Shown here piece after piece: positions 50,901 to 60,200 of a stretch of 64,000 nt of DNA. The notes beneath the pieces were generated by a model. That model ran no database searches. It was not told the origin of the DNA and saw nothing but the letters and a program-made list of their open reading frames with translations. Source of the DNA: Aulostomus chinensis (Eukaryota > Chordata > Actinopteri > Syngnathiformes > Aulostomidae); NCBI GenBank assembly GCA_037954235.1, contig JBBMOA010000010.1:25315529-25379528 (forward strand). The letters run 5' to 3'. Numbering within the stretch: the first letter of the stretch is position 1; each line of letters starts with the position of its first letter. The position numbers and the translations under genes were made by a program.

Positions 50901-51661
50901 ATCAGCTCCTGCTGGATGAGGCGCAGGTTGGAAGAGATGTCTGTATTTCACTGGTACTGCTGACTCACGGGAGAGAAGAGACTTTATGTCCTTATCTGGA
51001 TTGTTCTGCTGAATCTTGTTCTCCACAGGCAGCAGAGAGGGCTGACCAGCTGAGTGAGGCCCTTCTGGAAGATGTGCCGGAGGACAATGCAGAGGTAGCG
51101 TGGGCTGCTGAGTCAGACAAACAGTTGGATGGCATGGCCCAGAGTTGGCAGCTCCCCACCCTGGAGAGTATGCTGCTTCGCATGGAGGAAATGCAGGTGA
51201 GAGCAGGAAGGACGCTGAGGAACCTGCAAGGTCACCAATCATCACTTTTGTTAATTCTAGTGACAGCTCTGGTCTGGTGCTGCTTCCTGATGCAGTGTCT
51301 GGCTTCTTCAGTCCGTCCAACATGGCTCCAAGTGTGTTTATATGTTTATTTCTCTGTGTATGACAGAGGGAACACCAGGAAGTGAAGAGACGTTTGGCTT
51401 TTTACGACTCAGGTCCTCTTGACTGGGACTGCCAGCAGGTACAAACACTGAACGATCATCGTCTGTAACTGCAGTTTGACTTTTCTTGGCGTCTCCTGTG
51501 GGTGGAGCTAGAGTTCAACGTGACGTGAATTTTCTCTGTCTATCTGTCTGTCCGTCTGTCCGCTGCTCTACCCATCCCTCTGTGCATACTTGCCTGGTCC
51601 TCAGTGCCTTGTTCCAGGCTCCAGGCCAACCTCTCCTCAGCCCTCTCAAGCCCAGTGCTGA
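47995..51661 (+). CDS. Truncated tandem copy of moonraker (KIAA0753/OFIP), copy 1
   Basis: KIAA0753 (moonraker, OFIP) is a centriolar-satellite and centriole protein that works with OFD1 and FOR20 in ciliogenesis and centriole duplication. Exons in frame: 47995-48009, 48139-48378, 48495-48759, 48927-49039, 49157-49219, 49406-49627, 49794-50072, 50234-50418, 50665-50754, 50839-50926, 51029-51196, 51367-51438, and a last exon from 51605 with stop TGA at 51659-51661. That gives about 618 codons against 967 residues in human. Matching blocks include IEKL, SEEKL..A, SIYALQQQ, LAAAHRGTLRALQ, LIRQLSLCSAKI and LRMEEMQ. Every junction is GT-AG with compatible phase. Relative to copy 2 it lacks one intron, has a fused exon, lacks the PWIP motif and has lost conserved residues. 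No C-terminal domain follows. It may be a shortened functional paralogue or an early pseudogene. Confidence 0.85.
49406..49627 (+). CDS. kiaa0753 copy 1 exon 6 (converted exon)
   Basis: A 222-bp, 74-codon, phase 0 exon encoding the best-conserved moonraker block: LAAAHRGTLRALQ, HYKEQGPLIRQLSLCSAKI and VLSILQKLE. It differs from exon 6 of copy 2 at only three bases, one of them changing Leu to Gln (KELGP to KEQGP). This is far closer than any neighbouring exon pair. Confidence 0.9.
49794..50072 (+). CDS. kiaa0753 copy 1 exon 7 (equivalent to exons 7+8 of copy 2)
   Basis: 93 codons, phase 0. The first part (STVQPPCKPT) matches exon 7 of copy 2 and the second part (REEVLRTALEHLIQQ) matches exon 8. 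The two are continuous here with the join at about 49878/49879, where copy 2 has a 701-bp intron. About 30 residues of the start of copy 2 exon 7 are also missing. Confidence 0.8.
50234..50418 (+). CDS. kiaa0753 copy 1 exon 8 (fusion of exons 9 and 10)
   Basis: The first 12 codons (ending DAGFKQP) match the start of copy 2 exon 9. The rest (PPQRTRAE, LSPSPMKQ, EEPDLIS) matches copy 2 exon 10. Between them, aaccgaaacag at 50270-50280 resembles the splice-acceptor end of copy 2 intron 9 (aatccaaacag) but is now coding. The PWIP.SP motif encoded by copy 2 exon 9 is absent. Confidence 0.8.
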
Positions 51662-51924
51662 GTCAGCACGCTGCAGCTGATAGTGTCCCAGTGAAACCTG
51701 TGGAGTCCTGGTGGGTCACCATGTCCTTAATTCTTTATTTGAAAACTCAAATCCGTTCTTATGTTCTACTGACAGAGTCCGTCCCTCACAGTTTTATTCA
51801 CTGTAATGGCGTGTTCACAGAACATTAACCCGTGCGCAGGTTCAGGTTCGACCTATATAATCTCTCAGTCTCTTGAGCTATTATATATTTCTTTGCATAA
51901 TGCAATTGATTTTTATTAAAGTAA

Positions 51925-51930
51925 AATAAA
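51925..51930 (+). terminator. Candidate polyadenylation signal of kiaa0753 copy 1
   Basis: An AATAAA hexamer lies about 260 bp downstream of the stop codon of copy 1, in an A/T-rich stretch. It is the first canonical hexamer seen after the last recognisable exon. Use in vivo is unproven. Confidence 0.4.
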
Positions 51931-52818
51931 ATCTTTTTGAAAAAATATAGTTAAGAATTTAGTGGATTTCCCGGTAAGTCAAGGCCATGTTTTATAGTTG
52001 GCGTTCTTGTATTTTGAAGCCAAGAGCAGCAGCGTGCCCGGCAAAGGATGAGGAAGATGGCCTGCTCTTTGGCGCCCTTCCCAACAGCTTTGTCATCCTG
52101 AACCTCTTATTACCGCGCCGCTCTCCATTATGGCTCCCTCGTCAATAAATTAGTCGGCCTCTTCTCCACAGCTGCCGCGGCGGTAGAGCAAAGATCCTCA
52201 GAGGCCTTTTAACTTTACCCAGGTCATACAATATGGACGGTCAAGGTAATGAAGAGGAGTCCTGGAAGCCTCACGACTTCAGCATCTCCTGGAGGTCGGC
52301 AGCCTCGACCCCTGGGCTGCTGCAGACGAGTGGAACAGTGAAGCAAACATGGAGAGGGGACTGACCTCCTTGTTTCTCCTCAAGTTGACAAGTTATACTG
52401 CCAGTGGTGAGACTCTTTCTGCCAGAAAAAGAGGATGAAAATAATCATAATATTCATCATAATAATAATGAGCCCTTGAGTCACAATTATGGGATAAAGT
52501 GTCATAGTTTAGAGATATGAAGTAATATTTATAGGATTTATAATATCACATAACGATTGTAGAATATTTTTTCATGATGATTGACTTTCTACAGTATCTG
52601 TTAAATTAAATGAATTGATCCCAATTTCCTGATCTCCTAGTTTTCAATTTTGATGTTGTTGTGGTGGAAAAAGGTGGATGAGAGGAATAAGAGGACTGAG
52701 TCTCAGGTGTCAGATGGGGAATCTCTTTATTCATAGAGACGAGCCCGACTAGCAATGCAGTCAGAGATATCTTCAGACGATACAGAATCATGATGTACCT
52801 TTTTATACTGTAGTCAGG

Positions 52819-52819
<1 letters not shown>

Positions 52820-52895
<76 letters not shown>
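52820..52895. repeat. (TG)38 microsatellite
   Basis: The longest dinucleotide run in the window, 1.2 kb right of the end of kiaa0753 copy 1. Likely polymorphic. Confidence 0.97.
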
Positions 52896-52897
<2 letters not shown>

Positions 52898-53818
52898 GTG
52901 TGATGTGACGGCTTCCTCCTGTTTACCACACTTCTAGGTAAGATTAGATACCAGAGAAGAAGAGGACATTTCTCAGTTTCAGTTCTGATTTGTCCACGAC
53001 CAAATGTGAGTGGCGTTTCCACACTGAGTGTGTGTGTAGTGTACTTGGCTCCATTCCCAATGTCTCCAGATGTCTCCTGTTTTGGTGGGGTGGTGGGTTG
53101 ACATGTTTAATATCAGTTTAATATCAATACAGATCAGAATGACCTGAATCCCACTTCTGGTCATAGCCACCCAACCCTCATTCTCTTACAATGTCAAAAT
53201 TATTGCCTACTTTGGGATGATTTATAGCCTGTTGTCATGCTTTTTCTCCCTTTTTTGGGGGGCAGAAGTGGCTTACATACATTTATATTTCTTATTGTTT
53301 TCAGCTCTCCATGAAACTGACACCAGAGTTAAAAGAATACTTTATCAGTTCTGTTTTTTTCCCTCTTTTATTCTGACGTAATGCACACTGTGCATGAAAC
53401 GCTATATTATGAGACCAGCAAAGGCAGAGAATCATGTTCTGTTGTGAGTTACTCAGTCTCTCTATATTTAGTTTCCTCATTTGGTTAACTCGTGCTATAC
53501 AGTATACCAATATCAAGTCAATGCTTTTGTTTGTGTGTTTTCTTTCCTTCATATTTTGAATATTTAACCTGCAAAATAAAAAAGAAAAAGAAAAGAAAAG
53601 GTCCTCTCAGAAGAGCAGGCATACACATGGGGAGATAATGACTTGAACTGGCTGTTCTCATTCCATAATTAATTTCCCTGGATTCAGCGATGACAAAAAG
53701 GTATTTCTGAATAGCCTCTTCAACGCTGTTCAAAACACAATTACTGTGATTGTTTTGTTGCGCCGGCAACCTAATGATTTGGCCTTTATGCGAAAGATAA
53801 CGCTGTGTCCCTGCCGTG

Positions 53819-53820
<2 letters not shown>

Positions 53821-53878
<58 letters not shown>
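53821..53878. repeat. (GT)29 microsatellite
   Basis: A second long GT run, about 0.9 kb right of (TG)38, in the gene-poor stretch before txndc17. Confidence 0.97.
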
Positions 53879-53879
<1 letters not shown>

Positions 53880-55165
53880 GACCCAGATACTATTGAAACT
53901 GAATATGTAGCTTGGTGCTGCTGCCAGCTCACCTGCCTTGTCATTTACATTGTTATTTCCAACATTTTATGCCTTTTTTTTGGTGTCTATGTCCTTGGTC
54001 CCTCTTCCTCTATCGATTCATGTCCTCCAAAATTTCTGCAGTCTTCCCTGACTCGAGCCCCCTGCCACTATGCCCCCACCTACATATGATCCAGCTTCCT
54101 CCTGCTTTAGCTTTGGTCACAAAGTACACATTCTTCTAATAATTTATACTTAGTTAGTACATTATTGGTTATTGGTAGACTGACTTTCACAAGAATAGAG
54201 AAGGGCTCTCTACAATAACCACATTTACATAGCTGATTATTAACTTCCCTTTTTGTAGATAATGTATCAGTGTGTACTTCCATAGACGAGTGTGTCTTCA
54301 GCTATGTGGGTGTATACGTATTCTAATTTGTACAAATTTGTCTTGTATAGGTTAGATAAATGTAACTGACTAACTAAATGACTTAAAAGTATTAGCTATA
54401 GATATTTGGTAAAGCATTCTATATTTTTTCCTACAGGATAAAAAAAAATTGACCAGTGCATTTGTGTTTAAATAAAAATAAGTGCATATTCGGAATTGAC
54501 TTATTGGTGCGGGCATCAGTTTGTGTATGTGTATACAAGATTTACATTTTAATTATGGTACTAAACAGATAAATAATAAATAATGCCGCAGGGTTGGGAT
54601 TTAGTCAGTGTATAGACTTTCATATTAAGTATTTGATCATTTACTTCTGCAATTTGTTTTGTTTGAATAATGTCTTGACGTTATTTTCCTTCCCTGACAC
54701 CTTTCCCAACCATTCGAGGGCATCTTCGTCTTGATCTCCACTTGGTTTTCACAGCAGGAAAAGTGACACAGCTTCAACAGCAAGTTTCACTTTAATCAAG
54801 GTTTAAGGCATCAACAACCGCATAAAAATGGTCACAATAACAAAAAAACAAAAAAAAAATCCAAAAGATATTCCTTCGATCAGGGTGTTTCTTCATGATT
54901 CATGAAATGTATTCAGAAGTTGGTGTATGTAAAGCAGCACAATCTATGAATTACATCCATCATGTAAATATTCCAGCTGTTGCTGATGAGGGATAGTAAA
55001 CAGCTGCTGATTTGCTTTGAATCACAGCGGAAACAATCTTTTCTATTTGCATCTTTAATAATATTCAGTATTATATTAGGTAAGTATTTGAATTGGGCTA
55101 AATAAAATTTTACACCAAGAGTGAATAACTCATTAAAATGATGGAAGTGAGAGGTACAGGATCCT

Positions 55166-56458
55166 TCAGTCCTCGGTGAACATCATCCTCACCAGCTCCG
55201 CCTTGAAGCATTCCTCCTCCACCAACTTCTGGGGCTGAAACATGACATGGAAATGACTTTTGAATCGAGGCTGTATGATTGGAAAAGGACCGCAGAGGAG
55301 CTTTAAAAAAAATACACGGAGAAAGAAGGAATTTCTATTTGCAGCAATGACACACACACACTTCAGTTCTGAATCCTTCCTCCCTAAATCATGCAATTCA
55401 GCACTAAAATTAGGTTTTAATGTGTACTGGGTTATTCTTACAGTGCCGTATCTCAGTAGAGTGGGGACTCCACTCAGCTTCAGTGTCTTCTTGAAGTCAT
55501 TATTGGGGTCCTTCCAACTGTAGCGTGCAAAAAGATAAATGATGTTGATGCATATGTGCACCATACAACGCAGTTAGAGCTGATTGGCTGGTCAAGACAA
55601 AAATCAATGGAAAGTTAAAATGTTTTGAATGAAAGATTACAAAAAATTAAGATAAAATATGCTTCATTTCAATTTAAACATCTTGTAAAAGTGACTGGTA
55701 ATCAGAAAGTAAACTCAAATCATAATTTTGTATGTTCGTCTATGTTTGAGAGCACATATTACACAAGTTTTGTTGCAGCATCAACTTGTGAAAAGTCCAA
55801 AAGATTGTGCAGTTGGAATTTATCTGACTGATGAATTTGCTAAGTTGAACCTGAATAAATATAAATCATTTACAATAAACAATAACATCAATAGCGACTG
55901 AGCTGAGCTGCCAGATCTTTCCGACAGGATAGAGAACACAATAAATGGGTTCCTTGCCAAGAGTGACTTGAGCAACATTTTCCTAACCCATTTCCATTTA
56001 CCAGAAAATGATTAAACAGAGAAGAGAAAAGTACGAACTAGGCTCTCTCTCCAACTTGACAGTAGATGAAGACAGAACCCTCAGGAAGGTGGGGCATTTC
56101 TCCTCTTACGACTGGCTCAGCTGAGGACGAAGAAGTGACAGTTAAAAAAAAATGGCTTGATTTAAAAAAAACAAATCGATTAGTTCAGTATTAATTGCTT
56201 TTAAAGCAAAACAAAATTAATTAAAACGTTTTTATTCTCTTTCGGTCACAGTACATGACCAGATATGTCACATAACCTGTTCAAAAAAAGAAAAAGAAAA
56301 AAAAAAGAATTACCTTTCACACAGTCTGGACACCAGCTTTTTCCCTGGGCGTCTTTATCACCGGAGAAATACACAAAAATGTCCTTTCCTTTCCTTTTGG
56401 TCACAGCGTCGTTGAATTCATCGTAGCCACGCACGTTTACTTCTTCGTACTTGACCAT
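55166..56458 (-). CDS. txndc17: Thioredoxin domain-containing protein 17 (TRP14)
   Basis: TXNDC17/TRP14 is a small cytosolic thioredoxin-related disulfide reductase that takes electrons from thioredoxin reductase and reduces cystine and selected proteins. Four minus-strand exons are complete: 56314-56458, 56039-56120, 55442-55517 and 55166-55234 (stop TGA at 55166-55168). They total 372 bp, giving 123 residues, the same length as human. The WCPDC redox motif is at residues 42-46 (C43, C46), after KDIFVYFSGDKD. Later blocks are GSVFIYCQVGE, YWKDPNNDF, GVPTLLRYGTPQKLVE and the MFTED C-terminus. The codon for the Tyr of YWKDP is split across exons 2 and 3, which fixes an unusually weak donor, gttcgt, after exon 2. 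The gene is head-to-head with kiaa0753 copy 2, as in mammals, with about 0.78 kb between start codons. Confidence 0.97.
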
Positions 56459-57137
56459 CGTTCACTTTAGACCACCGAGTAAGTAGGAAAAGACAAAGGC
56501 TTAGAATGTGAAGCAGCAGCAAGCGTTGACAGAATCAATGCTGTTGCTTTTCCTCTGAGGAAAAACTTGGCATCAGCACTTCCGGGGTGCCCAAATATTC
56601 TTAAAGTGACCGCGTGCTGGATCGAGTATGTCAATCACGTTACATTGATGGCAGAGAAGATTATTTGTAATATATAAATCATATTATGTTTTAATCATCT
56701 CTTATATTTTTAGAAAGCGATATCCAAGTAGTTTTAAAAGCATTTACTGAAAGGCAATTTCGGCTATGTTTGATTGCTATCGCGATCTGTACTTGGTTAA
56801 AAAAAAAAGGAAAGAACACCAACTTCCTCCGAGGGGCGTGTTAATGTTGTCATGGTGGCGGCGATTCAAACTGTTGTCTGGCTTGGAAAAAAATGTCAAG
56901 CATGAGTTATATTTTAATTTTTTACAACATTTAAGGAATGGGTCACTATTGACCGTTCCTATATTTAAACGCTTATTTATTTGGATTTGGACTATTTTGA
57001 CAGAAGCATATGTGTGAAGAATGACGTTGTTAACTTGCTAATGCTAACGCTTGTGCTAACATTTACTAGCGTTCATTTACCGTGGTACCGAGGATTATGT
57101 GCGGATTTGACCGAATTCGGCGGATGTTTTCCTTGCC
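56459..57137. promoter_or_regulatory. Shared divergent promoter region, txndc17 / kiaa0753 copy 2
   Basis: This stretch separates the txndc17 start codon (56458, minus) from the upstream ORF of kiaa0753 copy 2 (57138, plus). The two genes are also divergent neighbours in mammals, so a bidirectional promoter is likely. No TATA box is evident. Short ORFs here have no similarity. The 5' leader of copy 2 probably begins in the right half. Confidence 0.5.
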
Positions 57138-57233
57138 ATGACTGCAGAGTGGCCCCATGGTGCCAGTAGGATAGTTAAGTTAAGGAAAAGATTGGATGGA
57201 TTTAGGTTAACATCGGAACTTTCCCGGCGGTAG
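57138..57233 (+). other. Upstream ORF of kiaa0753 copy 2
   Basis: A 31-codon ORF from ATG 57138 to TAG 57231-57233, ending 7 bp before the main ATG at 57241 and in a different frame. It begins MTAEWPHG, resembling the ORF in the same position ahead of copy 1. The main start is chosen because MSQTK joins in frame to the conserved LLFN exon. Confidence 0.45.
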
Positions 57234-57240
57234 CACGGAT

Positions 57241-60200
57241 ATGTCCCAAACAAAGGTAAACAATTAATTCTTACTCAGCTGTGTCTGCATCCCCATTACT
57301 TGTTATGTAAAGCATCTAATGGTTACATTCATTTACTGCTAGATGGAATTTTTATTTGAACAGATAGCTCGCTACATACATATTCTTCACACTAAACGGT
57401 CCTGTAAGGATTGCTGCGTTTATATTGTGCTGTTATAGTAAAAGTCATTGAGCATTGATTATATATGTGAAACTTCTGTCGATTCAGCACTGTAGAGTTC
57501 AACAAAACATAGACAACCACTTTGAACAAGAACTGAATTATGTTTCATTGGATTTATTGATGGGTAGCTGTGTCAATTACATTTGGAGTTCAAATGACAC
57601 AAATATACATATATAAGGAACTGATAGTCACAGTGGTCCATTTTAGCAGATAGGAGACTAACTATAACTTGATATCTTACATGCCCCAGCTATTGTTCAA
57701 TGAAGCCGTTCCTGCAAACACCTGGAACCGGGCCACCTGTGTTGGTCCACCATCTGCCATTGTGATCGAGAAGCTGCTACCGCTGTCAGGGGAGCGGGAG
57801 AATGTGGAGAATGTGGACGACACCAGAAGCTCATTCAACTTCAGCTATCTCTCTGAGGAGAGGCTACGAGCTGCCATTCAGCTGGCCAAGAGAGATGTGA
57901 GACGACGGCACTTTTTATCAACTAAATCCCCTCCTAAACCTTCCCAAGATGTCTCCTTTGAAACAAATGATGTGGAGGTGCTCCAGGTAAATGTTGTAGA
58001 TAAATATAATATAGAGTGTTTCATAGATTGCTGGTTAATTCACACTGACCTAAAATTGTAAGGGCTGTCAAATCTTAAATCAGTGACCAAGTGACTTGAT
58101 TCTTTATAGGATCTAGAAAATAACCACCGCAAAATCAAAGCTTCTATTCTAAAGGACCGACCTGGAGCCAAACAGTTACACAGAACATCCCAGAAGCATC
58201 CTATTTGCTCCAAGCCTCGCAGTGGCCAGTCCCCCCCAATCAGAGATCTCGGCCGTAAACCGAGGAAAGCAACAGACCAACAGAATCTGTTAAGCCAGGA
58301 GATCCACAAGCTGCAAAATGAGCTGGAAAACTATATCCAGACAGTTGAACAACTGGCAAAGCGAGGTAATCCACCTAAACAGTTTCTTACAGCAGACTTG
58401 TGTGTTACTGTTGATTTTGGTTTATGAATAAAACATAGTTTGAAGTCACTAAACTGGCACCCACTTCACGGAGTGGGCTCCTCATGCAGTTTTACATCAT
58501 ATATCATATTTGAACTGGAAATTCAGCACCAACAGAAAAAGCAGAGGAGCCACTGGAGCCCGATGAGCAGAAGAAATTAGAGATACGCAGGCAGAAGCAG
58601 GCGGCCCGTTCAGCACGTAGCATCTATGCTCTCCAACAGCAGGTATTCAAGTTTAGGGCAAATTGAAAATTCCCTTGATGAACTTTTGATATTCTCCACA
58701 TCCACAAACACCGTTTGATTAAACTGTTGTAGGTAAAAGAAATACAGGAAGACATAGAGAAGATCCACGGCCAGAAAATGTGGGACACCAAAAAGGTATT
58801 TCAACAGTGTCATCTAGAACTAGGTCATTTTAGTGACATAATGAAATATATTATGGATTCTGTAGAGCAATAATATCCAAACACACCAATAAGCAGAGTT
58901 CATACAGTCATCAAAACTTGGAAAATTGATTGGAATTGAGAAACACAAATCCCTGAATATTTGTGGATAAATTAAAACTGGTTGTCTTGGTTCATATTGA
59001 TTTACTTAAATGCATTTTAATGCTGTCTCAAATCAAGCATTTTGTCATTGACTTTATTGAAAGGCATGCTAATAATTTTGACATAAATCCCTCTGCTTAT
59101 TGTACATGCGTAAACTCTCTTTTATGTTATTTAATCATTTGGCTAAAATTAGGTGTCTCAGATTTTTTTTTTTCCTGGCTTCATTGCTAAGCAAAAGCCG
59201 TTGCTCATAGCAACATTACTCCAGATTAAACTGGTTTACTTTTGTTCGTCTTTCAGTCCACAGTAATAAACAGGCTGGCAGCTGCTCACCGTGGGACACT
59301 CAGGGCCTTGCAGGTTGCTCTCCACCAGCTTTCAGATCTGTCCCACGGCACGTTTCCGCTTCATTACAAAGAGCTGGGTCCTCTGATCCGCCAGCTTTCA
59401 TTGTGCTCGGCCAAGATAGAAGTTGACCAAGGTTCATCTGTGCCTCAGACAGTGCTCAGCATCCTGCAGAAACTAGAGGTGAGGAGCAAACTGTCAAAAT
59501 AGAGAGTACTTTAACAACAATTTAGTTGAGGGACCATTAAACCAGAGTAGACGGCTAAAATTGATTTTTGTGGCCAAATGGTTGAATGATTTTTATCGGC
59601 CAAGTAAGTCATCAGGCATCGGTCTCTGAGTGAGTGTTTCACTTAAAGTAGCATGGAGCACTTTTGCTGAGTGGAAGCAACCTCTGCTGATATCAAAATA
59701 CAAGAGAGTTATGATTCTTATCTGTTTATTTGAGAACTGGAGGAGTATGATTGATACACAAGAAGAGGCAAGTGATTTTGATGGGAAACATTTTTTAACG
59801 TTAGATGAAAAGGCTGCTCAATACTGTGTCCATAAGTCTCGACCAATGGCAGTTGCCAGTGGCTGACTCACTACATTAGGGGTGAAAGGTCTTGTCTTTC
59901 TTTTTTCCTTTTGAGTTTCCTTCAGAAACACACTGCTGAAATAGAAGTTTCAAGCTCAGAGAAGAAATGAAAAGGACACAACTGTCACAAGTCAGCCTAG
60001 TATCAAAATAATGAAGAAACAGTTAACTGAAGCCAAACATGCTGCATAATGTTGCTTGAAGACTGAAGAAAGAAGTCCACAAGTCGTGCATTAAGTAGAG
60101 ATTGTTGCTGCACAGGTCTTAAAAGAGCATCACAAGGGAAGATATAAAGTCTGCTGTCTTTTTGTGTCTGATGGATTTTTTTATCAGACTGAAAGAAAAC

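Larger units (their letters stand above)
51662..55165. other. Gene-poor stretch between kiaa0753 copy 1 and txndc17
   Basis: No exon similar to the moonraker C-terminus or any other recognised gene was found here. It contains (TG)38 at 52820-52895 and (GT)29 at 53821-53878, a poly-A/AAAG-rich patch near 53578-53600, and AT-rich DNA from 54100 to 55100. ORFs over the repeats are low-complexity artefacts. The right end, below 55166, is the 3' UTR side of txndc17. Confidence 0.7.

Noticed and set aside
47995..51661. Copy 1 as a processed retrocopy
   Set aside because: It keeps at least 11 introns with sequence similar to those of copy 2, so the origin was DNA duplication.
47995..51661. Copy 1 as a simple assembly duplicate or haplotype of copy 2
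   Set aside because: Most exons differ by about 15% or more with in-frame indels, and flanking genes differ. Only the exon 6 tract is near-identical, and that tract alone would merit an assembly check.
52606..53022. 138-codon minus-strand ORF with a long His-Thr run
   Set aside because: The run is a translation of the (TG)38 microsatellite.
53805..54089. 94-codon plus-strand ORF with a Val-Cys run
   Set aside because: Produced by the (GT)29 microsatellite.
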